A stretch of DNA of 13,138 bases from Gammaproteobacteria bacterium (GCA_023150055.1 JAKLLP010000008.1:1-13138), one strand, 5' to 3'. Positions 1-6,939 are shown, counted from the stretch's first letter. Numbers and translations: made by a program. Notes: generated by a model not told the origin, from the letters alone.

Positions 1-93
1 CTGGTCGCCCTCCACCGTTGCCACGAAGCAACCGTAGACGACCAGCGCGGGATTGAGCTGGCCGGTGGTCGAGATCGTATTCGGCAGTGCCAT
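1..93 (-). CDS. N-terminus of an unrecognised protein, cut by the window edge
   Basis: An open frame on the minus strand begins with ATG at 93-91 and runs off the window after 31 codons. It starts MALPNTISTTGQLNPALVV. A purine-rich GGGG stretch lies about 8 bases upstream of the ATG, and the reading frame stays open to the edge with normal high-GC codon use, so a real gene start is plausible. No signal peptide or recognisable motif is visible in this fragment and I do not recognise the family. It is divergent from the oxygenase gene at 322. The 228-bp gap between the two starts would hold both promoters and contains a strong hairpin at 140-165. Confidence 0.45.
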   Translation of the reverse strand, partial: MALPNTISTTGQLNPALVVYGCFVATVEGDQ

Positions 94-139
94 GTGTCTT
101 ACCCCGATATGAGCGCTCGAATTCTGGTCACGGTCTAAA

Positions 140-165
140 GGCCACGCGCCGGGCCGGCGCTGGCC
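140..165. other. GC-rich hairpin in the divergent intergenic region
   Basis: GGCCACGCGCCGG at 140-152 pairs with CCGGCGCTGGCC at 154-165, with a single bulged C. In practice the top few bases must open to form a loop. It would lie in the 5' leader of the minus-strand gene that starts at 93, about 47 bases before its ATG. No T tract adjoins it in the plus direction. On the minus strand the stem is followed by TTTAGA, so weak attenuation there is possible but unproven. Confidence 0.4.
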
Positions 166-235
166 AACAGCGGAATCTAACCTCAACTCGACCCGCCGGG
201 CACGGCCGTAGTGGTAAATACTGCTACAACGTCGT

Positions 236-265
236 TTGACAGTCGGCCGGCTGCTGTTCATTAAT
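236..265 (+). promoter_or_regulatory. Candidate sigma-70 promoter for the oxygenase gene
   Basis: A perfect -35 box TTGACA lies at 236-241. An 18-base spacer is followed by ATTAAT at 260-265, which matches four of six -10 positions. Transcription would begin near 272 and give a leader of about 50 bases ending in the GGGAG ribosome site at 309-313. The -35 box is convincing and the -10 box is only fair. Confidence 0.45.
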
Positions 266-321
266 GCCGCCAATACCGTCAAAAAGCTGCCTACGCGATC
301 ACGCCCCCGGGAGATGACACC

Positions 322-1686
322 ATGGTTCTGCCCCAGAAAACGGAAAACGCCGGTTTTCTCAACCCCACGCTGGCGGTACAGGCGTTCTTCACGGTTCCCA
401 TCGAGGGGGACATTGGTCGCCGGACCCAGTTCAAGCTGCTCGAGCACCACGACGTGGCCCGGTGGCTCCTGACGTTCCTCGAATACCTGCTCTGGAAACG
501 TGGCGAGCTGGAAGGCGAACGGCGAATTGCCGAGCCGCCGGGCGGGCACACCCGGGAGGAGCTGATCCGGGGCGAGGTGATTCTCGTCTCGCAGCGCCCG
601 GATGGTGGCCAGGCGATGCGGCTCAATCCGAAGCTCGAAATGGGACTCTATCTCTATGCGCGGCGCCCGGGGCAGCCTGCGCTCGATACGGCCATCGCGA
701 TCGGCGAGGACCCGGAGCTCACCGTGTGGTTGCTGGCGTATTGCCTGGGCGGCGGCAAGATCCCGTCGCAGGTACCGCTGACCGATTCCCTCATCCAGAG
801 CCTGCGCCGGCATTCGATTTTCGTGGACGCATTGCCCGCCCCGGAAGTGTATTTCCCCGATCCGGCGGCACCGGTGGACCTCGCCGCCGAACTCGCCCCG
901 ATGTCACGCGTCTTTCATCAGCCGGCCGGCGAGCCGATTCCGCCGGAGGTCCGCGAGGTCCTCGGCAAGGAGACCCCGCGCCTGCCGCCCGACACGGACA
1001 TCGCCTGGGGCCAGGATGGCGGCACCGGCATGGTGTTCCCTATCCGGCTGCCGCCCGGCACGGGCGATATTTCCGCCCTGGTCGGCACGCAGGCCGCGGC
1101 CGAGCGCGCCGCGCAATGGGAGCGCCGCATCCAGCTGGCGCGCGACACCATGCGCGAAGGCCGCTACGCCGTGCTGCCGGAAATCCTGCCCGCGGCGCAG
1201 CGTGAGAAGCTGCGCCACTATGTGCGCCAGCTGCGCGCAAATGGCTATTTCCCCGAACTCGGTGTCGGCGACGTGCAAGTGACGCTGCGCACCAATATCC
1301 ACAAGGAGCAGACGATCGCCTCGCTGCACAATGGCCTGGCGCGCCTGGTCAACCGCTTCGACAACCAGCTGCTCATTCCCTCGTTCTGCCAGCTCGGCAT
1401 CTACGAGGAAGGCGCCGTGCTCGACCGCCACCTCGATCGCTCGCAGTGCGAGCGCAACATGTCGTTCGTGTTCGACATGACCGGCCCGGACGGCGAGCCC
1501 GAGCCATGGCCGTTCTACATCGAAGTGAACGGCGCGCCGAAGCAGGTCATGTTGAAGCCCGGTGACGGCGCGGTGTATGCCGGCCACACCACGCCGCACT
1601 GGCGCGATGCGCTGCCGGCGGGCCAGAGCGCGACCGCGGCGTTTTTCTTCTTCGTGCCGCCGGATTTCAAGGGCACGTTCAATTAG
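322..1686 (+). CDS. 2-oxoglutarate/Fe(II)-dependent oxygenase-like protein with a long N-terminal region
   Basis: The 454-residue product has a C-terminal double-stranded beta-helix pattern typical of 2OG-Fe(II) dioxygenases. The metal triad is the HxD motif H370-L371-D372 and a distal histidine, H422 or H426, in the segment AGHTTPHWRDAL. The core ends in a hydrophobic AAFFFFVPP strand. R428 and nearby residues are candidates for binding the 2-oxoglutarate carboxylate, but the usual downstream arginine is not obvious. Residues 1 to about 270 precede the oxygenase fold and match no family I recognise. There is no signal peptide, so it is probably cytosolic. The ATG at 322 is supported by GGGAG eight bases upstream. 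The substrate is unknown, and no biosynthetic partner genes adjoin it. The stop codon lies inside the left inverted repeat of the element at 1683-1774. The oxygenase fold is fairly sure; the function is open. Confidence 0.85.
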   Translation: MVLPQKTENAGFLNPTLAVQAFFTVPIEGDIGRRTQFKLLEHHDVARWLLTFLEYLLWKRGELEGERRIAEPPGGHTREELIRGEVILVSQRPDGGQAMRLNPKLEMGLYLYARRPGQPALDTAIAIGEDPELTVWLLAYCLGGGKIPSQVPLTDSLIQSLRRHSIFVDALPAPEVYFPDPAAPVDLAAELAPMSRVFHQPAGEPIPPEVREVLGKETPRLPPDTDIAWGQDGGTGMVFPIRLPPGTGDISALVGTQAAAERAAQWERRIQLARDTMREGRYAVLPEILPAAQREKLRHYVRQLRANGYFPELGVGDVQVTLRTNIHKEQTIASLHNGLARLVNRFDNQLLIPSFCQLGIYEEGAVLDRHLDRSQCERNMSFVFDMTGPDGEPEPWPFYIEVNGAPKQVMLKPGDGAVYAGHTTPHWRDALPAGQSATAAFFFFVPPDFKGTFN

Positions 1687-1774
1687 GGCCTGTTCACAAC
1701 TTCACTCCTCGCGCCTTGCAGGGCGGCTGTTGTGACGCCAACGCAGCGATCCCCATAGTGTGAACAGGCCCTAA
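1683..1774. repeat. MITE-like 92-bp element with perfect 16-bp inverted ends
   Basis: TTAGGGCCTGTTCACA at 1683-1698 is repeated exactly in reverse complement at 1759-1774, with 60 bases between. The interior has no coding capacity and contains a weak internal hairpin around GCCTTGCAGGGC. The element fills most of the gap between two convergent genes, and the TAG stop of the oxygenase (1684-1686) is part of the left arm. Size and shape fit a non-autonomous miniature element or an intergenic palindromic repeat. In RNA from either strand the arms could form a long stem and help end transcription. No transposase or clear target duplication is seen here. Confidence 0.65.
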
Positions 1775-1811
1775 CGGCGAGAAGCGGCGGGGGTGGCCCC
1801 CGCCGGTCGGC

Positions 1812-2642
1812 CTACCAGGGCAGTTTCCTGCCGCGGTAGTCGATGAAGTTGCCCGAGTTCTCGAGCGTGAACTCGTCGATCACGCGAATCACTCCAGCGG
1901 CCGATTCCGCGGCCGTGATCATCGGGATCGGCACGTTCTTCGCGAACCCGGTATCGACCACGCCCGGGTCGATCAGGCCGAAGATCACCGCCCGCCGCGC
2001 CTCGACGGGCGCGCGGCGCATCTCCTTCGAGAGGTTGCGCATGATCATGTTGAGCGAGGCCTTGCTCGCCCGGTAGAAGGTCTGGCCGCCGAAGGTAAAG
2101 CTGATCGAGCCGACCAGGCTCGAAATGTTCATGAGTTTTTTCTGCTCGCTCGCCGCGACGTGGTCGATGAAGGCTTCCGTCATGCGGGTCGGTCCCTTGG
2201 CGTTGGTGTCCATGACCGCATCGAACGCCGCGTAATCGAAGCTGCCGAATTTCTGCTTGTCGTTGTCGCCGAGGAGGCCGGCGTTGTTGATGAGGACATC
2301 GATCGGCACGCCCGCGTAGCGGCGGGCCAGCGCCTCGATCGCGCCGGGGTCGGTGACATCGAGGATTTCGAGCACCACGTTTGGCCGGCTGGCGGCGAGG
2401 GCGACGAGCCCCGGTGACTGCTGCGGATTGCGGGCTGTCGCGATCACGCCCCAGCCGCGCTCGGCGTACTGGCGGGCGAGTTCGAGGCCGATGCCGCGGC
2501 TCGCGCCGGTGATGAGCACGGTGGGCTTCGCCGGCGCAGGCGGCGACTCGGGGCGCTCGCCTGTGGCGCTGCAGGCGAGGAGTGCCGACGCCACGAGGCC
2601 GAGGAGCGCTATGCGGCCGAAGGTTCTTCCCGGGATTTTCAT
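1812..2642 (-). CDS. Lipoprotein-type short-chain dehydrogenase/reductase (SDR)
   Basis: The 276-residue product is a classical SDR preceded by a bacterial lipoprotein signal. Residues 1-23 are a basic then hydrophobic signal ending in the lipobox LLAC, with the acylated cysteine at C24. S25 follows it, which by the usual +2 rule favours the outer membrane. The Rossmann motif TGASRGIG is at 45-52, R71 after the second strand suggests NADP preference, NNAG is at 119-122, N147 is in place, serines are at 174-175, and the catalytic YRASK is Y190/K194. It resembles the CsgA/C-factor and sniffer-like SDR group. The start at 2642 is chosen because AGGTGA lies seven bases upstream; the frame stays open further upstream but overlaps the divergent gene. 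A secreted SDR is odd, since NAD(P)H is not expected in the periplasm. The substrate is unknown. Confidence 0.92.
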   Translation of the reverse strand: MKIPGRTFGRIALLGLVASALLACSATGERPESPPAPAKPTVLITGASRGIGLELARQYAERGWGVIATARNPQQSPGLVALAASRPNVVLEILDVTDPGAIEALARRYAGVPIDVLINNAGLLGDNDKQKFGSFDYAAFDAVMDTNAKGPTRMTEAFIDHVAASEQKKLMNISSLVGSISFTFGGQTFYRASKASLNMIMRNLSKEMRRAPVEARRAVIFGLIDPGVVDTGFAKNVPIPMITAAESAAGVIRVIDEFTLENSGNFIDYRGRKLPW

Positions 2643-2874
2643 GAACTGCTCACCTGCAGGGCCAATACGCTTCCGGATTATGGACGAGCCCGGCCCGTTT
2701 GCATCCGTCGGCCGATGCCCGCTCGACGGGCCTGGTATCGCGCCCGCCTGATCGCGCCGGGGGCGGCGCGGGCGTCGACGCGGCCGTCTCTCCCCGGCCT
2801 GCCGGCACGGTCCGGGCGCGGCTGCGGCGGTTAGAATGCCCGCCGGACGCCGTAACGAGCCCTTCGAGACATTC
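2643..2874. promoter_or_regulatory. Divergent intergenic region between the SDR and TPR-glycosyltransferase genes
   Basis: This 232-bp stretch separates two divergent starts and must hold both promoters. On the plus strand TTAGAAT at 2831-2837 resembles a -10 box (TAGAAT) in an otherwise very GC-rich stretch. Initiation just after it would leave the ATG at 2875 as the natural start of the TPR gene and exclude the in-frame ATG at 2836. I cannot point to a convincing -35 box on either strand. Confidence 0.3.
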
Positions 2875-4860
2875 ATGCAACCCGACGTCAGCCAACTCAT
2901 GCAGAACGGCATCGCGCATCACCAGGCGGGCCGGCTCGACGAGGCGGAGCACTGTTACCGGCAGGTGCTGGAGCGCTTCCCACAGCAGCCCGATGCCCTG
3001 CACATGCTCGGGCTGGCGGCGCACCATCGCGGGCAGTTCCAGGCTGCCGCCGACCTCATCGCCCGTTCGGCGCGCATCACGCCGCATCACGCGCCCTGTT
3101 ACAGCAATCTCGGCAACGCGCAGCGCGCGCTCGGGCAACTCGACGAGGCCATGGCGAGTTACCGGCGCGCGATCGAGCTCAACCCCGACTTCGCCGACGC
3201 CCATCTCAACCTCGGCAATGCGTTACAGCAGCAGGGCCGCTTCGAAGAGGCGATTCGCAGTCACCGGCGGGCACTCGAACTCGCCCCCGGGTTCGCCGAC
3301 GGGCACTACAACCTCGGCAACGTGCTGCTGGCCATGGGCCGTTTCGAGGAGGCGCGCGAGTGCTTCGAGCGCTCACTGGCGATCCGTCCCGGCCATGCGC
3401 CATCCCTGAACGGTCTCGGCATCGTGTGGCAGTCCATCGGGCAGGTGGAAGAGGCGCTGCGCTGTTACCAGGCGGCCCTTGCCGCCGATCCAGACTATGC
3501 CGAGGCCCACAACAACGTCGGCTTCGTGCGCGCGGCCCAGTTCCGCCACGACGAGGCGATCGAGAGCATCGGCCGGGCGCTCGCCATCCGGCCCGACTAC
3601 GCCGAGGCGCTGCAGAACATCGGCACGCAGTACGAGGCGAAGGGCATGCTCGAGAAGGCGCTCGAGTGCTATCGCCGGGCGGTGGCACTGAAACCGGACT
3701 TCGCCACGGCCTACAACAACATCGGCAACGCGCTGCTCGGGCTCGGGGATCTCGCGGCCGCGCGGCAGGCCTACGACCATGCGCTCAGCCTGAACCCCGG
3801 GTTCGCCGAGGCCTACAGCAATCTCGGCAACCTGCTGCAGACGCTCGGCCAACTCGATGAGGCCATAGCCTGCGCCGACCGCGCTCTCGAGCTGAGCCCC
3901 GGCGCCCCCGACCTGGTCTGGAACAAGGCTTTCGCGCTGCTGCTCAAGGGCGACTTCGAGCAGGGCTGGAAGCTCGCCGAGGAGCGCTGGAAGTTCGCCG
4001 ACCCGACCCGCGTGCGCCGCCACTACAGCCAGCCGCTGTGGCTCGGTGCGGAACCCGTCGCCGGGCGACGCCTGCTGCTGCACCACGAGCAGGGACTCGG
4101 CGACACGCTGCAGATGTTGCGCTACGCGCCGCTGCTCGCCGCGCGCGGTGCCGAGGTGCTGGTCGTAGTCCCGCGCGCACTGGTCAGCATCGCCGCGGGC
4201 GTGAGCGGCGTGGCGGCGGTCCGTGCCGAGGGCGACGAACTGCCACGATTCGATCTGCATTGCCCGTTCATGTCGCTGCCGCTCGCCTTCGGCACCACAC
4301 TCGCCACCGTGCCTGCCGCGGTCCCTTACCTGGTTGCGCCCGCTGCCGAGCAGGCGGCCTGGCGCGCGCGCCTCGCCGCTGGCCGGCGTCCGCGTATCGG
4401 CCTCGTCTGGGCGGGTTCGCCCACCCACAAGAACGACCAGCATCGCAGCATCCCGCTGGAGATGTTCGGCGCCTGCCTGCAGTTCGAGGCCGAGTTCATC
4501 TCGCTGCAGAAAGAGTACCGGCCAGGCGATATCGAACGGATGCGCGCCGACGGGCGCATCGACGACTATGCGGATCGGCTCACCGACTTCGGCGCCACCG
4601 CGGGGTTGATCGCGCAGCTCGACCTGCTGATCACGGTGGACACCTCGGTGGCCCACCTCGCCGGCGGCCTCGGCACGCCGACCTGGCTCCTGCTGCCGTT
4701 CGCGCCGGACTACCGCTGGCTCCTCGGCCGCGAGGACAGCCCCTGGTATCCGACCATGCGCCTGCTGCGACAGCCGCGTTTCAATGACTGGGCGCCGGTG
4801 ATGGCAGGACTGCGGCAGCGGTTCGTGGAGCACTTCACGCGTACGGATGCTGCGGGCTGA
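2875..4860 (+). CDS. TPR-repeat protein with C-terminal GT9-like glycosyltransferase domain
   Basis: The product has 661 residues from the ATG at 2875. About eleven consecutive 34-residue TPR units cover residues 5 to 375, with the consensus A-Y-NLG-A-G--EEA---Y--AL-L-P-F very regular. The C-terminal third is a GT-B fold region like ADP-heptose-type (GT9) transferases. It has HHEQGLGDTLQM near 402-413, GLVWAGSPTHKND from 509, and the nucleotide-sugar site VDTSVAHLAGGLGTP with D589 and H594. This arrangement is common in proteobacterial TPR-transferases related in layout to O-GlcNAc transferase. The protein may glycosylate proteins or a surface polymer; acceptor and donor are not evident. No signal peptide or membrane segment is seen. 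An in-frame ATG at 2836 would add 13 residues, but it overlaps a -10-like TAGAAT and lacks a ribosome site, so I prefer 2875. It appears monocistronic. Confidence 0.9.
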   Translation: MQPDVSQLMQNGIAHHQAGRLDEAEHCYRQVLERFPQQPDALHMLGLAAHHRGQFQAAADLIARSARITPHHAPCYSNLGNAQRALGQLDEAMASYRRAIELNPDFADAHLNLGNALQQQGRFEEAIRSHRRALELAPGFADGHYNLGNVLLAMGRFEEARECFERSLAIRPGHAPSLNGLGIVWQSIGQVEEALRCYQAALAADPDYAEAHNNVGFVRAAQFRHDEAIESIGRALAIRPDYAEALQNIGTQYEAKGMLEKALECYRRAVALKPDFATAYNNIGNALLGLGDLAAARQAYDHALSLNPGFAEAYSNLGNLLQTLGQLDEAIACADRALELSPGAPDLVWNKAFALLLKGDFEQGWKLAEERWKFADPTRVRRHYSQPLWLGAEPVAGRRLLLHHEQGLGDTLQMLRYAPLLAARGAEVLVVVPRALVSIAAGVSGVAAVRAEGDELPRFDLHCPFMSLPLAFGTTLATVPAAVPYLVAPAAEQAAWRARLAAGRRPRIGLVWAGSPTHKNDQHRSIPLEMFGACLQFEAEFISLQKEYRPGDIERMRADGRIDDYADRLTDFGATAGLIAQLDLLITVDTSVAHLAGGLGTPTWLLLPFAPDYRWLLGREDSPWYPTMRLLRQPRFNDWAPVMAGLRQRFVEHFTRTDAAG

Positions 4861-5013
4861 TCTGCGCCGGGGAGCGGCCTCGCGGGACGGGGGAGGCGGG
4901 GCAACGTTGCGCAGTCATCGTGGCAGTGGTGAGAGATACTGCGCCGGCCTGTGCGGCTCACGGCGGGCATGGAGAGCGGGGTGCGGGAGCCTTCAGCCGC
5001 AGGATAATGAAGC

Positions 5014-5050
5014 GTTTTAGGCCATTTTAAATATCAATAATACATAGAGT
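5014..5050 (+). promoter_or_regulatory. AT-rich promoter-like stretch before the small unknown gene
   Basis: Within a very GC-rich region this segment is suddenly AT-rich (TTTTAG, TTTTAAATAT, AATAAT, TACATAGAG) and ends just before the ATG at 5057. Candidate -10 boxes are AATAAT at 5036-5041 and the TAAATA near 5028. No good -35 box can be fixed. The preceding 150 bases after the TPR gene show nothing else recognisable. The composition contrast is clear; the exact promoter is a guess. Confidence 0.35.
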
Positions 5051-5056
5051 TACGTC

Positions 5057-5554
5057 ATGAAAGACAAAAAAGACTTCAATATCACCCAGTGGCGTGCCCT
5101 GCGTAACGCGCCGCAGTTCGTCGCGCTCGCCACGGCCGCGGCCGGCAACAGCGGGCTGCTCGGCAGCCTCTCGGAAGGCATGGCCGCAGCGTCGGCGTTC
5201 TCGGCCGCGGGGCGGGCCAACAACGAGCTGATCAGGCAGATCTTTACCCGCGACGAAATCCGCTCCGCCCAGCAGGACATCCAGGCGGTGCTGAAATCGG
5301 TTCCCGCCGGAGCGGCCGTCGAGAGCCGGTTGCAGGAGGCGGCACTCGATGCCGTCCGCGCCGCCCTCGAGGCGCTGCAGGCGGTCGATGCCGGGACCGA
5401 CCTCGACGACTACCGCAAGATGCTCACCTGGCTCGGCGAGGAGGTGGCGAACGCCGCCAAGGAAGGCGATTTCCTCGGCTTCGGCGGCGAGCGTGTCAGC
5501 GAAGGCGAGCGCAAGTTCCTCGCGCGGCTCTACATGATCGTCGGCCGGCCATAG
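5057..5554 (+). CDS. Small helical protein of unknown function
   Basis: The 165-residue product is not one I recognise. It begins MKDKKDFNITQWRALRNAPQ and is rich in alanine, leucine and charged residues, consistent with an all-helical cytosolic protein. There is no signal peptide or transmembrane segment. A hydrophobic small-residue stretch (LATAAAGNSGLLGSLSEG) lies near 24-41. The C-terminus has a glycine-rich turn then a conserved-looking tail, GDFLGFGGERVSEGERKFLARL. Tryptophan and aspartate spacing in DDYRKMLTWLGEEVANAAKEGDF suggests a four-helix-type bundle, but I make no family claim. The ribosome site is weak (AGAG eight bases before the ATG). An AT-rich promoter-like stretch adjoins the start, so it is probably its own transcription unit. 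Codon use is like that of its neighbours and supports a real gene. Confidence 0.75.
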   Translation: MKDKKDFNITQWRALRNAPQFVALATAAAGNSGLLGSLSEGMAAASAFSAAGRANNELIRQIFTRDEIRSAQQDIQAVLKSVPAGAAVESRLQEAALDAVRAALEALQAVDAGTDLDDYRKMLTWLGEEVANAAKEGDFLGFGGERVSEGERKFLARLYMIVGRP

Positions 5555-5612
5555 TCGACAGTTCGCTTGTCACCGACGACCGCCCTTGCGGCGGACAACC
5601 GTGCCGCTGAGT

Positions 5613-5739
5613 GCCGGGCGGCCGCCAGCAGGCGCGCCCGCTCCTCGCACGTCCCTGTGCTCGTCGCTACGGGTTGCGCCGGCTGCTGGCATCCTGGCAG
5701 CCGGCTCCACACGTACGCGCGTGCTGGTGGCGGCCCGGC
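5613..5739 (+). repeat. Structured intergenic repeat R1 (conserved core, private complementary arms)
   Basis: The 18-base arm at 5613-5630 (GCCGGGCGGCCGCCAGCA) pairs with 5722-5739 at 16 of 18 positions. Between them the core carries the hairpin GCAC-GTCCCT-GTGC at 5647-5660, then GGGTT, GCATCCTG and finally GGCTCCACACG before the right arm. The same landmarks in the same order occur in R3 (7006-7141) and, in the opposite orientation, mostly in R2 (5761-5891). The arms share no sequence with those of R2 or R3. No credible protein is encoded. R1 and R2 fill most of the 452-bp gene-free gap between the small unknown gene and the aldolase. Confidence 0.65.
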
Positions 5740-5760
5740 TACCGACGCCGCCAGGCGCAA

Positions 5761-5891
5761 GGTTCGGGAGAGCCTGCAACGGGCGTGTCGAGCCCGCGAG
5801 GCAGGGACGGCCGAGCGGCCAGGCGAGACCCCGAGCGAGCGCAGCACAGGGAGGTGCGCAGCGAGCGTACCGGCGCAGGCTCTCCCGGGCC
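5761..5891 (-). repeat. Structured intergenic repeat R2, inverted relative to R1 and R3
   Basis: A perfect 13-base inverted repeat encloses the copy: CGGGAGAGCCTGC at 5765-5777 and its complement at 5875-5887. It extends outward through two G-T positions to 5761/5891. Read on the minus strand the core 5868-5828 matches R3 7034-7074 at 40 of 41 bases, including GCAC-CTCCCT-GTGC. It ends with GGCTCGACACGCCCGTT against R3's GGCTCCACACGCCCGCCTT. R1 and R2 lie 21 bases apart with their GGCTC ends facing each other, a paired arrangement reminiscent of BIME/REP doublets. The middle part of R2 has diverged from R1 and R3. Confidence 0.7.
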
Positions 5892-5948
5892 GCAGCGCCC
5901 AGCCAGGCGTTTTCGCCAGCCGTACCCTCAAATGGGCGATGATCCTTT

Positions 5949-5975
5949 TATACTCTGCCGTCCGGCCGGGCCGGA
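5949..5975 (+). promoter_or_regulatory. Aldolase promoter -10 box followed by a palindrome
   Basis: TATACT at 5949-5954 matches the sigma-70 -10 box at five of six positions and stands out in GC-rich sequence. The expected start point falls at about 5961, where a perfect palindrome begins: TCCGGCC, a single G, then GGCCGGA (5961-5975). This could be an operator or a 5' hairpin of the messenger. The -35 region is poor, so activation or a weak basal promoter is possible. Confidence 0.5.
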
Positions 5976-6006
5976 ACCGGGATTTTTCATTTGCGGGAGA
6001 CGAATC

Positions 6007-6900
6007 GTGAAGAAGTTCGAGCAGCAGAAGCGCAAGTTGGGCACCCAGGACGGGTTCATCGCGGCCCTCGACCAGAGCGGCGGCAGCACGCCGAAGGCGC
6101 TGAACCTGTACGGCATCAAGAACGATGCCTGGTCGGGCGACCAGCAGATGTTCGACCTGGTGCACCAGATGCGCACCCGCATCATCACGACACCCGCCTT
6201 CAACGGCGATCGCATCCTGGCGGCAATCCTGTTCGAGAACACCATGGACCGCGACATCCAGGGCCTCGGCACCGCCGACTACCTGTGGAACGTCAAGCGC
6301 GTCGTGCCGATCCTGAAGGTCGACAAGGGGCTTGCCGAGGAGGGTGACGGCGTGCAGCTCATGAAACCCATGCCGGCGCTCGATGCCCTGCTCGACAAGG
6401 CGCGCGGCAAGGGGATCTTCGGCACCAAGATGCGCTCGGTGATCAAGCAGGCCAATCCGCAGGGCGTGGCGGCGATCGTGAAGCAGCAGTTCGAAGTGGG
6501 CCGGCAGATCGTGGCCAAGGGCCTCGTGCCGATCATCGAGCCCGAGGTCGACATCAAGTGCCCGGACAAGGCCGGCGCGGAGAAGCTCCTCAAGGACGGC
6601 CTCATGCGGGAACTGAATGCGCTCGCCGCCGGGCAGACCGTGATGCTGAAGCTCACGTTGCCCGAGCAGGACAATCTCTACGCTGACTGCATCGCGCACC
6701 GCAACGTGCTGCGCGTCGTGGCGCTCTCCGGCGGCTACACGCGCGAGGAGGCCAACCGGCGGCTCGCCCGCCAGCACAAGATGGTGGCGAGTTTCTCCCG
6801 CGCGCTGGTCGAAGGGCTCACCGCGCAGCAAACCGACGCCGCCTTCGACGAGGCCATGGACGAGTCGATCCAGAGCATCTTCGCGGCGTCGCGCACCTGA
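6007..6900 (+). CDS. fda: Class I fructose-bisphosphate aldolase
   Basis: The enzyme cleaves fructose 1,6-bisphosphate to dihydroxyacetone phosphate and glyceraldehyde 3-phosphate (and the reverse) in cytosolic glycolysis and gluconeogenesis. The 297-residue protein matches the bacterial class I family typified by staphylococcal Fda (about 296 residues) along its whole length. It has GFIAALDQSGGSTPKAL near the start, ILFENTMDR, KVDKGLAEEGDGVQLMKP, IFGTKMRS, GLVPIIEPEVDI and LSGGYTREEAN. K215 in VMLKLTLPE is the Schiff-base lysine candidate. No metal is needed in this class. The GTG at 6007 is chosen because GGGAGA lies six bases upstream and the promoter -10 is at 5949. The frame is open back to 5611, but that stretch is repeat DNA. 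It is probably monocistronic. Repeats R2 and R3 flank it in inverted orientation. Confidence 0.96.
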   Translation: MKKFEQQKRKLGTQDGFIAALDQSGGSTPKALNLYGIKNDAWSGDQQMFDLVHQMRTRIITTPAFNGDRILAAILFENTMDRDIQGLGTADYLWNVKRVVPILKVDKGLAEEGDGVQLMKPMPALDALLDKARGKGIFGTKMRSVIKQANPQGVAAIVKQQFEVGRQIVAKGLVPIIEPEVDIKCPDKAGAEKLLKDGLMRELNALAAGQTVMLKLTLPEQDNLYADCIAHRNVLRVVALSGGYTREEANRRLARQHKMVASFSRALVEGLTAQQTDAAFDEAMDESIQSIFAASRT

Positions 6901-6939
6901 CCAAAGGGGGGCGGTTCCCTGTTGGAGGCCGTCCCCTGT

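Noticed and set aside
2643..2912. Upstream extension of the SDR frame to 2912
   Set aside because: It would overlap the start of the divergent TPR gene and bury the lipoprotein signal in the interior. The AGGTGA before 2642 marks the start.
2890..3960. Regular DNA repeats of about 102 bases that could suggest tandem or CRISPR-like repeats
   Set aside because: They are codons of the 34-residue TPR units in one continuous reading frame. There are no identical repeats with unique spacers.
3373..4833. 486-codon minus-strand frame opposite the TPR-glycosyltransferase
   Set aside because: It is a shadow of a highly biased coding frame, with low-complexity residues and no recognisable domain.
5611..6006. 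Open frame upstream of and in frame with the aldolase, which would give a 429-residue protein
   Set aside because: The extension is translated repeat DNA (R1 and R2), is rich in arginine and alanine, and contains the promoter -10. Family length and the ribosome site both point to GTG at 6007.
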